Of a DNA stretch of 64,000 nucleotides, positions 1 through 9,570 are shown one piece after another (positions within the stretch are counted from its first letter, which is position 1; every line of letters begins with the position of its first letter). The position numbers and the translations under genes were made by a program. The DNA is taken from NCBI GenBank assembly GCA_025024175.1, contig QCXZ01000001.1, positions 32,110,942-32,174,941 on the forward strand, written 5' to 3'. Below the pieces are notes generated by a model. That model had not been told where the DNA came from and ran no database searches. It saw nothing but the letters and a program-made list of their open reading frames with translations. Origin of the DNA: Rhyzopertha dominica (taxonomy: Eukaryota; Arthropoda; Insecta; Coleoptera; Bostrichidae).

Positions 1-2558
1 GGAAGAGACAAATGTGTTTTTTTTTGTTTTGTTTGTTTATTGCTTGCGATGATAACTGGACATTTCTAAGAAATAAAAGAAAAAGTATTTAAAACAGGAA
101 TATTTTTGTTGTATTATTCAATCAGCGCCCGCCCAGATAAAAATGCCACCAGCCGCCACTGCTGACCCATATAGCTTGAGAACGGCTCGACGGATGGGGC
201 TCGTCGGTTAGGTAATGGTCTAGTTAAATTAAGTACATTTACACGATACAAGCAAAATACGCTAGTCAGTTTCTAGATTACGTGGGCAAATGTGAGTACA
301 ATATATTCATATCAATAGCAGCGTTATCCATATATAAGTTTATATGTAGTTAGATTTCTATTTCCACTATTTCTGCATTTGCTGATGATAATAGAAGATC
401 TGATTAAGCTGGCATGAAAAATGTCCGTTGGTTTCCTTTATTCGCATCATTATTGCCTACTACCCTGAAAAACTTCCGCGTTTTGTAACCTGAAAACAAA
501 ACTTTTCAAATACGACCATTCAGTGATACAGCATCCCTGTGTAGGTCGATAAACCGCGTACAAATGTACCCAAATTTATAGACCCAATTAAACAACCAAA
601 AGTTGGGAGCTTCGAATAAATGAAAAAAGGAGCGAAACAGAACCGACGATAACGAGTTTCTTTCTTCCGCGGCTCTGTATTATTCTGGTTCTGGAGAGAT
701 TAGCAGAGAGACAAGGAGCAGCGTTGTAATGGCGAGATGTTCACCCCACGGAATCCTTTCCTCGGGAAATGTCAGAGTACGGTGTGATCAATTATTAACA
801 CAGCTATTGAGTTACAAGGTAAATATTTACTGCTGGACCACGACACTTTTTGGCTCTTTCTGGGAACGGATTGCAGTTCGTGTTTTCGAGACTTGCTTTT
901 GTAGGCAGACAGTTGTGCTTCATGGGAATGTGGCAAGCATTATCATCATATCAGTTCCCGTAACGTGCCACAGTGTAACTGAATGCCTTGTTGCAATTAC
1001 AAGAAAATACCGAACAATACTTGGCAGGCATAAATAAACACATAAATGATATGTATACAGAGTTAAGTAACATAACGAACTAAATAAAGACGATTATGTT
1101 TTTACAGTTTAACGCTGTGCTGATATGATTATACAAGGTGTTTCACGAGTAATAGTGAACCCAACAGAATTGCAAATCCAATCCATAATTCAGTTATAGA
1201 AATTGTNGTAACCTTNNGATGACTTCAAAACGTCGACATTTCCATCGTGAGACGGTAACGACAATGTGCCACACTTAGAGGTTCTCTAGTCTTGCATCAT
1301 ATTCTTTACAATGTTCTATTGCCTCCTCGAAACATTGAATTTGAGTTCACCACCGCGAAAAGGTTTCAGCAAACTTCCACACTTGATTTTCTCGCCTCCC
1401 ATTGAAACTCCAACAATCTTCTATTTTTGATTTCGATTTTTGAGTTTAACACGAGAAGAGACAATTTTGACAAACTGTCACTGCAATGGACAGTAAGGCT
1501 GCAGGGTGAAATATTTTATGCCTTTTATATGCGGGTATCCGAGGTTTATCCCAAAGCACTGTATCATCCAATAACACAACCATAGTGCACGATGGCTACG
1601 ACGGCTACGACCTCACACAAACACCATTGATCTGCGAAGGGTAGTTTTGGCTGCAGGGTGAAATATACGTACACACACATAAATTTTTATATATGTATGT
1701 TAGATTAGATTATTTAAAAAATAAATAGGAAATCCATGGCGGCTATGCCGCCAGCCAGTGTATTCATTGAAATTTTTTTATGGTGAATGCACTAAAAATT
1801 CTTCTATTTCTGCCCGTTTATATAGGCAACATNTTCCAAATAGAAGAGCTCTTGCCGACTCAATTTTTATGACTTAAATTAACGGTCAAGCACAAACTGG
1901 CCACCACTAAAAATGTCAGTTAATGTGTTCACCGCGACGTCTACGTCCATGATCGCAAGCTCATTGAAGATGTCTGCCACAGTAGCAGACGAAACGTCTG
2001 GAAACAGAAGAAGAAGACAGCGACCACGGCCTTCAAGTGAAGAACCTTCATCCCATCAATTGAATGTCAGATTTTAAGGTGATATTTTTTTCTATATTTC
2101 TATATTTTCGTATATTAGTGGAGTTAACAAATATAATATACAATACCTACTATGCGCTAGTTATTTTCAAACAAATCTGCTCGCTGGTGCGGAATATTGG
2201 GAAGATAAACCAACAGGCTTTATTTTTTTCGCGACAATAGTTACTCATTTAATTGTTTAATAAATATGCTAGCAGTGCTTCTCGAAAATGTAAATTTACA
2301 AGTGAGACGCGGTTTATAATTCCAACAAGATGGGACACCAGCGTATTACCATAGAATACTGTGAAACCATCTTGATTTTGCCGCATAGGATTTTTTTAAT
2401 GTGGAATTGTAAAAGCACAGGTGTGAAATATTTATAAAATACGATCCGTCATTTTAGAAACGCTAAAACGTGTTAAAAGGTCGTTTTGGGTACCCATTGA
2501 CCCATTGACCCATTTACAAGTTGAAGATTTTTACATTTTTTATCGTCTTATTCACAGT
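1..2558. other. Non-coding stretch, no recognised gene
   Basis: AT-rich sequence without an open frame that I recognise. It contains an 18-nt direct repeat beginning ggctgcagggtgaaata at about 1499 and 1651, and a GC-richer patch at about 630-820 in which an ATG at 729 opens a frame running into a possible splice donor (acaag/gtaaat near 819). Neither is enough to call a gene. Confidence 0.5.
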
Positions 2559-2563
2559 GAAAC

Positions 2564-2761
2564 TGTTCTGTATATGATATGGTGATAAGGTCGTGGGGAC
2601 GATAACTTTTTGTGAGCTTTTTGTAAAACGGCATCAATATGGTTTGGGAGTGGCAAGTAAAAGGATGTGTTTAGCCCGGAGTTTTATTTAACTATCCTGC
2701 AACAGCAATAGTAGTGAGATTAGTCTACTAATTAATAGTGGAGATTATTCACGACATAACA
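2564..2761 (+). repeat. 5' LTR (198 bp)
   Basis: Starts tgttctgtatatgatatgg and ends cacgacataaca. By eye it is base-for-base the same as 6972-7169. It should carry the element's promoter. The preceding 5 bases, gaaac, are one half of the target-site duplication. Confidence 0.95.
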
Positions 2762-2763
2762 AG

Positions 2764-2774
2764 TGGCGACGAGG
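2764..2774 (+). promoter_or_regulatory. Primer binding site, tRNA-Ser(GCT) type
   Basis: Two bases after the LTR end lies TGGCGACGAGG, complementary to the 3' end (CCTCGTCG plus CCA) of animal tRNA-Ser(GCT). This would prime minus-strand cDNA synthesis. The match stops after 11 bases. The tRNA sequence is from memory of the family. Confidence 0.75.
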
Positions 2775-2818
2775 TATTTCTAAAGCATTAACTGGAAGAA
2801 AGAAGAACCACGTGTGAA

Positions 2819-5800
2819 ATGCCGAATCCAACGCAGGCAAGTGCAACCAGCAATTCAGGTTTAATTGGGCATTTAAGAGAATTCGATGCAGTTAGCGATG
2901 ATTGGGCGATTTTTGTCCCGCGATTGAAGAATTACTTCAATGCTAACGGCGTAACCGATGAGGAAAAGAAGCGCGCCATTTTCTTGAATTTGCTATCGGA
3001 AAATTCCTACAGATTAATATTTAATCTGTGTGTGCCAAATAAACCTGAAGAAAAGACATTTGATCAACTGTTATTCATTTTCGATACTCATTTTGTGACG
3101 CAAGTGTCGGTTTTCGCCGAACGACACAAATTTTATGAAGCTTATCAACGGGCAAGCGAATCTATAAATGAATGGGCGGCACGAGTACGTAGTCTGGCAA
3201 TTAATTGCAAATTTGGAAATGAAATCGACGTATTCTTAAGAGATCGTTTTGTAATGGGCCTACAGAAAGGAAAAATCATGGATCGACTATTTGAAGAATC
3301 ACACGAGATAAGTTTCGAAAACGCAATTCGAATTGCNTCCAGCAAAGAAGCAGCCTTGAAAAATTCCGAAGCGGATGGTCGTTCANTGAGAATCAAAGAA
3401 GAGCCAATCTANCAAGTGCGCAGGGCAACAGAGCGGCCTGCGTCATCATCCAAGGGTCATCCTGGCAGCAGCGGGGCACGCAAGTTGGAAGAGCGACATA
3501 CGTCATCACCATCCTCATCGAGGAATCTTCCGAAGGTGTGGTGTACGGTTTGTGGATGGAAAGGTCATACAGGTGATAAGTGTATGTATCGTTCTAGCAT
3601 TTGTCACGTTTGCAACAGGAAAGGTCACATCGCTACGGTGTGTAATCAGAAAACAAATGTTTATCAACCACGGAAACCCGGTGGAAATAAACAATTAAGA
3701 AATTATTATTTAAGTAATGAGGACAATGAAATTAACTTTTTTAATGGAGAAAATACGTTATTCAACTTAGGGGATAAAATTACAAAAGAACAAGAGGGTT
3801 TAAAAATTCTGTTAAAAGTAAATGAAAAAGATTTGTGTTTTCAACTAGACACTGGGGCCTCTTGTTCCTGTTTTTCAGAGCAGTTTTACTTGAAAAATTT
3901 TTCACAAATTCCCATTTGCGAAACCAATCGTATTTTTTATTTGTACAATGGGTGCAAAATTAAACCAGTGGGATCTATAAAATTAGATATTGTATTTAAA
4001 GAAGTCTGTAAGCAATTAACATTTTATGTTATCAAAGATGGTGGACCACCGATTTTAGGTCGTGATTTTTTATCACTTTATAATTTAGGCTTGACAGAGA
4101 TTAATTACTGCGAGGAAAATCTTAACAATCAGGTATTGGAAAAGTACAAGGAACTATTTAGTCCTGGTTTAGGTACTTTTAATAAATCTAAAGCAACACT
4201 AATGTTAAAGGACACTAATGTTGTGCCAAAACTTTGCAGGGCCAGGCCATTACCATACGCTCTAAAGGAGAAGGTGGAAAACGAATTGAATCGATTGCTA
4301 GATCAAAAGGTCATCTTCCCGGTTGAATATCCTGAATGGGCAGCACCAGTAGTACCAGTTATCAAACCAGATGGACAAATTCGCATTTGTGGTGATTTCA
4401 AGACCACTATTAATCCACACTTAATCGTCTATCAGTATCCCTTACCACGTCCGGAGGAGTTATTTGCGAAATTGGCAGGGGGGATAGAATTTAGTAAGTT
4501 AGATTTAAAAAATGCGTATCAGCAAGTTTTGTTGAATGATAATTCAAAACGATTGGTTACTATTGCAACACATAAAGGTTTTTTTTCTTATAACAGACTA
4601 CCCTTTGGCGTTTCTTCAGGGCCAGCAATTTTTCAAAAAATTATGGAAAGTTTATTTCAAAATTTAGAGGGAGTAGTTTGTTTCATTGACGATATTGTAA
4701 TTACGGGAAAATCGCGTGCTGAACATCTCGAACGGTTGGAGCAGGTTTTAAACATTTTACAAGAGTCAGGATTTAAAATATCTCAGGAAAAATGTAAACT
4801 GTTTCAAAAGGAAATATCCTATTTAGGTTATACAATTTCCAAAGAAGGTATTCATCCATGTAAAGACAAAATTGAAGCCATTAAAAAGGCTCCTGTTCCA
4901 ACTAACGTAACTCAGTTGAAATCTTTTTTGGGTTTATTAAATTATTACGGGAAATTTATTAAAGATATGGCAACACTGTTACATCCTTTATATCAGCTAT
5001 TAAAAAAATCAGTTAAATTCACTTGGTCAAAAGATTGTCAGCAAGCTTTCGAGTTGGCGAAGCAGAAATTAACATCTAAGGACGTGCTGGTTCATTTTCA
5101 GCCAAACGTTCCTATAAAATTAATAGTGGATGCTTCATCTTACGGGGTAGGAGCTATACTGTGTCACGTATTTGAGAATCAGGTAGAGAAACCAATAGCA
5201 TATAGTTCGCGCACGTTAACAAAAGCGGAAACACAGTATTCACAAATTGAAAAGGAGGCACTGGCTATTGTGTATGGCTTATACAAATTTCACCAGTATT
5301 TATATGGAAACATGTTTATTTTATCAACGGATCATAAGCCGTTACTAACTATTTTTAGTCCTACAAAGGGCATACCAGAATTTACGGCAAATCGATTACG
5401 CAGATGGGCACTCATTTTATCAAATTATAATTACACTATCGAATATATTAAGTCTGATGCGAATAAGGCTGATTGTTTGTCGCGTTTACCTCTTAGGGAG
5501 AAACGAAAAATGGAAATTGAAGATGCAGATCTTATTAATTATTTTCACGATGCAAGCGAATATCAAATTCGATTTCACGATGTTCAAATAGCAACTAAGA
5601 AAGATAAATTCTTAAAGAAGGTTGTCTGTTTTGTTAGTTCAGGTATATGGCCAGAATTTGTTAAAAAACTGGATCAATACAAAGCTTACTTCGATAAAAG
5701 ATACGAATTGTCAATTGAGGGTGGTTGTTTAGTTTGGAATAATAGAATTGTTATACCTAAAACCCTACAATTGGAAGTATTAAAGCAAATACATTCTGCA

Positions 5801-6823
5801 TCTCATTTAGGTATGATGAAAATGAAAGGTATCGCGAGAAGTTATTTTTGGTGGCCAAAAATTGACTCCGATATCGAACATTTTATTAAAAATTGCAATT
5901 CATGTGCTATGCACAGTCAAAATCCTCCAAAAGCTTTATTAACGCCGTGGCCATGGCCTGAAAAAGCGTTTGAGAGAGTTCACATCGATTATTGCGGACC
6001 ATTTTTGAACAAAATGTTTTTAGTACTAGTAGATGCTCATTCTAAGTGGGTGGAAACGTACTGCACAAAATCCTCCACATCTTATGCAACTATAAAAATT
6101 TTAAGGGATATATTTGCTCGATTTGGTTTGCCAAGAATTTTAGTGTCTGATAATGCAACAGTTTTCAAATCCGAGGAGTTTGCAGCATTTCTAGAAAATA
6201 ATGGAATACGACATATTTTAACTCCCCCTTATCACGCCCAATCCAATGGGGCTGCTGAAGCTACCGTTAAAATTGTAAAAAACGGGTTAAAGAAAGTGTT
6301 GTACGCGAATAAGGATGCTGATATCGATTATGTGTTGAGTAATTTTCTTTTTGATTATCGAAATTCACCTCATTCTACTACGGGTGTTGCACCTGTGGAG
6401 CTCATGTTCAGGCATAAAGTGGCTAATCGATTCAGTTTGCTATCTCCTTCGAATAATGTGGTAAAACACAGAGTGTTTCAGCAACAAAATAAACAAATTA
6501 AAAATTTTCACGGAGCGAGAAGAACAATGTATAAGTCCGGAACGAAAGTCTTGGTTCGTTGTTACAGAAATAATTCAACATTCTGGCGTAATGGCATAAT
6601 AGTTAATAAAATAGGGAAAAATGTGTATTTAGTAAAATTAATAGAAGAGAATCTAGTAATTAAACGCCATGTCAATCAACTAAGAGGTAGTTCTAGATTA
6701 ACGTCTGTAAATACTCCTGGGGAAGAGTCGATGAATCAGGATAATGTTCATGTAAATATAGGCAGTGTTAGACCTAAACGTGTAATCAAAATACCAGATA
6801 GATTACAATATGAATCATTTTAG
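2819..6823 (+). CDS. Gag-Pol polyprotein of Gypsy element
   Basis: One uninterrupted frame of 1334 codons encodes capsid, protease, reverse transcriptase, RNase H and integrase, the proteins needed to copy and integrate the element. Gag occupies about residues 1-300, with two CCHC zinc knuckles near 242-255 and 262-275. The protease motif DTGA starts at D344. The RT catalytic box FIDD is at 622-625. An RNase H catalytic Asp (VDASSYG) is at 771. The integrase has an HHCC zinc finger from about H992 and a DD35E core at D1057, D1111 and E1147 with 53- and 35-residue spacing. The C-terminal tail after integrase is short and there is no env. The ATG at 2819 precedes a typical gag start, 58 bases after the LTR. 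All catalytic residues are present, so it may be active. Ns leave three undetermined residues in gag. Confidence 0.95.
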   Translation: MPNPTQASATSNSGLIGHLREFDAVSDDWAIFVPRLKNYFNANGVTDEEKKRAIFLNLLSENSYRLIFNLCVPNKPEEKTFDQLLFIFDTHFVTQVSVFAERHKFYEAYQRASESINEWAARVRSLAINCKFGNEIDVFLRDRFVMGLQKGKIMDRLFEESHEISFENAIRIXSSKEAALKNSEADGRSXRIKEEPIXQVRRATERPASSSKGHPGSSGARKLEERHTSSPSSSRNLPKVWCTVCGWKGHTGDKCMYRSSICHVCNRKGHIATVCNQKTNVYQPRKPGGNKQLRNYYLSNEDNEINFFNGENTLFNLGDKITKEQEGLKILLKVNEKDLCFQLDTGASCSCFSEQFYLKNFSQIPICETNRIFYLYNGCKIKPVGSIKLDIVFKEVCKQLTFYVIKDGGPPILGRDFLSLYNLGLTEINYCEENLNNQVLEKYKELFSPGLGTFNKSKATLMLKDTNVVPKLCRARPLPYALKEKVENELNRLLDQKVIFPVEYPEWAAPVVPVIKPDGQIRICGDFKTTINPHLIVYQYPLPRPEELFAKLAGGIEFSKLDLKNAYQQVLLNDNSKRLVTIATHKGFFSYNRLPFGVSSGPAIFQKIMESLFQNLEGVVCFIDDIVITGKSRAEHLERLEQVLNILQESGFKISQEKCKLFQKEISYLGYTISKEGIHPCKDKIEAIKKAPVPTNVTQLKSFLGLLNYYGKFIKDMATLLHPLYQLLKKSVKFTWSKDCQQAFELAKQKLTSKDVLVHFQPNVPIKLIVDASSYGVGAILCHVFENQVEKPIAYSSRTLTKAETQYSQIEKEALAIVYGLYKFHQYLYGNMFILSTDHKPLLTIFSPTKGIPEFTANRLRRWALILSNYNYTIEYIKSDANKADCLSRLPLREKRKMEIEDADLINYFHDASEYQIRFHDVQIATKKDKFLKKVVCFVSSGIWPEFVKKLDQYKAYFDKRYELSIEGGCLVWNNRIVIPKTLQLEVLKQIHSASHLGMMKMKGIARSYFWWPKIDSDIEHFIKNCNSCAMHSQNPPKALLTPWPWPEKAFERVHIDYCGPFLNKMFLVLVDAHSKWVETYCTKSSTSYATIKILRDIFARFGLPRILVSDNATVFKSEEFAAFLENNGIRHILTPPYHAQSNGAAEATVKIVKNGLKKVLYANKDADIDYVLSNFLFDYRNSPHSTTGVAPVELMFRHKVANRFSLLSPSNNVVKHRVFQQQNKQIKNFHGARRTMYKSGTKVLVRCYRNNSTFWRNGIIVNKIGKNVYLVKLIEENLVIKRHVNQLRGSSRLTSVNTPGEESMNQDNVHVNIGSVRPKRVIKIPDRLQYESF

Positions 6824-6960
6824 TTATGTTATAAAACAGTTGTAAAAATTGTAAAAAGTTAATTTAAACTCATTTATTTATATTTTTATTTATACTGTAA
6901 AAAATATTGTACTTACTAAATTTAATTTGTAACTTAATATTGTAAATTATTGTAAAATTT

Positions 6961-6971
6961 AAGGAGGGAGG
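6961..6971 (+). promoter_or_regulatory. Polypurine tract
   Basis: aaggagggagg directly abuts the 3' LTR. Its position and purine content fit the primer for plus-strand synthesis of the Gypsy element. Confidence 0.85.
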
Positions 6972-7169
6972 TGTTCTGTATATGATATGGTGATAAGGTC
7001 GTGGGGACGATAACTTTTTGTGAGCTTTTTGTAAAACGGCATCAATATGGTTTGGGAGTGGCAAGTAAAAGGATGTGTTTAGCCCGGAGTTTTATTTAAC
7101 TATCCTGCAACAGCAATAGTAGTGAGATTAGTCTACTAATTAATAGTGGAGATTATTCACGACATAACA
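6972..7169 (+). repeat. 3' LTR (198 bp)
   Basis: Same sequence as the 5' LTR, followed directly by gaaac, the second half of the target-site duplication. Confidence 0.95.
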
Positions 7170-7174
7170 GAAAC

Positions 7175-8394
7175 ATATAGTGTAATAAAAACTTTCAGTA
7201 CGATCTGAACAGTTACAACACGGAATGGGTTAGGTGCCCTATTTTTAAAATTAAGTACCTATTCTTTCACAAGTTTTATTTACCTTTTAAGTGTTTTTGT
7301 TTGAGGGTTACTAAACTCGTTTAACAGTCGATTTGGCGGAATTTAAGGTTGCTTAGAGCAGACAGCGGTAGTACATAGCTTCTTAATTGCTATATTATGA
7401 TAAACATTGTTATTACACAGTAATTTTATACTTACGATGACAAAACTGAATGGTTGGTATTTTTAGTTTTATAACTTGAAATGAAAATTTAGTAAAAAAG
7501 GAAATTCTGTCACACTGTGCTTAACTTATTAAAAAATTATACACTTAACATGGGTGCCAGCTATCGGAAATCCGTAAAAGCTTGAATTCGTCGGCAAAAA
7601 TATGGACGCTAGCCAATCGTTTGTTCGGTATCCTTAGTGGAGCTATTCGTANTTTTTTTAATTAGTTGTTATGACTCCCCACTCATACGTAGATGCCGCG
7701 AGGGTCTATTTGTATTTGTATATTAGTTTGAAATACCAACGACCGCTTTTTCAGAAATGTTTTCTGTATTTTTCCATTTCATTTTCTTTAAGGCTGTTTA
7801 TACGTACTACTCTACATGGTTTATGCAGGCTAAAATTCGTATTTTCATCATATTGATTTGAGATTTTTTATCTGAGCACTTGAATTATTTCTTTTGGGAG
7901 TTGTCATCGTACTTTTTCTAAATGCACATTAACTTTTGCCGAAAAAAATAAAAAGGTGCAAAAAAAATAAGATGAAAACAAACAAAAAATAAGACGATAT
8001 AGCACCAGAGAAAATTTAATATTGATACGCAAAACATTTGTCCTTTTCTTTATCGCAGTAAAAATAATGAATTTTTGTTGCATCAAATTTGAACAATTTT
8101 AGCACCGAGGGAGTTAACCTTTAATACTTTGCGGGGCGGAGCTTCACGCTCGTAAACTATGCAGATGTACCCCTTGTTGCAATCCTTTTATAATTTGCAG
8201 ATAGATCATTGTGGTCGTATATTATCTGTATTTTTTGTCTCTTCTTAAAACTGTCACCACTTTTGTTTTTTATCACTAGTGAAATCTTAGATGCTACTCG
8301 AAGGTTTTAGTTTTGAGTACACACGTGGAAAGAGTACTTTTGGGGGTTAAAACAGAAAAATTACTATACATAGGTGCGTGAAATAAATTTTGCA
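7175..8394. other. Non-coding AT-rich stretch
   Basis: Nothing recognised beyond A/T runs. The first bases are the empty-site flank of the Gypsy insertion. Confidence 0.5.
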
Positions 8395-8399
8395 TCAAT

Positions 8400-9570
8400 T
8401 GTGCACAGGCAGAGAACAACCCCAGTGCAGAACACAGATGCACAAAAATTGGAAAGGAATATCTACTTGAATTGAATCCGATATAATTGCTGAATGTTTC
8501 AAAAAAAATTGATATGCACGGACTGAAGTATGTAAAACTGATAGGTGACGGCGACAGACTTCTGACCGCAAAACCTTACGGACCACAATACATAGTTCGC
8601 CAAATACACAAATCATCTGCTGAGAAACTGTCTCAGAATTGCATCAAATGGCAAAAAGTCGTTTAAGTTTGACAAAAAATAAGGTTTGCCTGCGAAGCTG
8701 CGGAAAAGTTTGAAATCTAACATAGAGCGAATGAGAGGAGCAATAAAGAAAGCCTTAATTTCAGGAAAACAGAGGATGTTTCGTTTGATGAACAATTGGC
8801 AGGATTATCTAGAGACACTGAAAATTGCCCAAGGTATGTATTTGGTGATCATAAAAATTGTGAAAATTACTTTTGCATAGAACCAAACCAAACGAAGAGA
8901 ACTTCATTTCTGAGATAGACGAATGTGGTTTGCTTGGCGATTAACTNACATGATGTAAAAGATTAGTGCAAAATNTTCATAACCTTTTATTAAACATAAC
9001 TAGCAATTCAACAGGGACAAATAATTCATCGCAAAATTGCCAAACGAACCCCCGGAAAATTTACAAAAAAAAGATATGAGCCGTATTCCTAAGTGGAAAC
9101 GAGATAAAGCTTGTAGAAGCCTTTTCACAGATGATCAACCACAAAAAAAGAAAAACAAGTCTGTTGGTCCCGATTCAGATCATGGCCAAGTCTACAGTGA
9201 ATCTGATGAGGAAGATGCCATCGATGATGACTATAAAGAGCAGCAAATGGAAGAACTGCTTTCAAAAACTTTAACAGGATTTGATGAAATAGAAATAGTT
9301 AATCCGAGGTGGTTCCAAGAACGATCATATAGATTAACTGCTTCCAATGTTGGTCGTGTAGTATTTTGCCGGAATCCCAATACCTATGACATTCTTTCTA
9401 AAAGTTTTGTTCATTCTCTCTTCAAAGGCAATAAATATATGCGTTGGGGCAGTGATAATGAAGACTTGACAAAAAAAGAAACTTTAACTGGATTTAAAAT
9501 TAAAAACTGTGGTTTATTTGTGCACTACAATCACCAAAATATAACAGTGATTGTCATTTGTTTACATTAG
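8400..9570 (+). pseudogene. Mutator-like transposase / YqaJ exonuclease relic
   Basis: Two parts of one arthropod transposon-protein architecture lie in order. From about 8455 to 8640 a frameshifted reading contains MHGLKYVKLIGDGD (ATG at 8514) and then KPYGP, the signature stretch of the Mutator-like transposase domain. At 8686-8770 a reading similar to LPAKLRKSLKSNIERMR continues it. From the ATG at 9076 an open frame of about 165 codons begins with a basic and acidic linker. It then has WFQERSYRLTASNVGRV near 9313-9360 and, further on, a conserved RWGSDNE and CGLFV pattern. That is the start of a YqaJ/lambda-type alkaline exonuclease domain, which is truncated at 9570. Frameshifts and the missing C-terminal half show it is dead. 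Family identification is by remembered motif, not by search. Confidence 0.65.

Larger units (their letters stand above)
2564..7169 (+). mobile_element. Complete Ty3/Gypsy LTR retrotransposon, Mag-like
   Basis: Two 198-bp LTRs, identical by eye, start TGTT and end AACA. They enclose a primer binding site, one gag-pol frame and a polypurine tract. The 5 bases gaaac at 2559-2563 recur at 7170-7174, a perfect target-site duplication. Identical LTRs mean recent insertion. There is no env frame between pol and the 3' LTR. The tRNA-Ser-type primer site and single fused frame suit the Mag clade (known for that family); the clade call is inference and needs an RT tree. Three N bases fall within gag. 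Confidence 0.95.

Noticed and set aside
371..420. Hammerhead-like ctgatga near 383
   Set aside because: No helix II and no properly placed GAAA follow it.
1134..1175. Transposon end-like tacaaggtgtttcacgag
   Set aside because: No matching inverted end or target duplication was found in the window.
1498..1668. 18-nt direct repeat as a target duplication
   Set aside because: Only 152 bp apart, too long for a target duplication of any recognised element, and nothing between them looks mobile.
3145..3396. Minus-strand frame opposite gag
   Set aside because: Shadow of the Gypsy gag coding sequence on the other strand; it shows no independent features.
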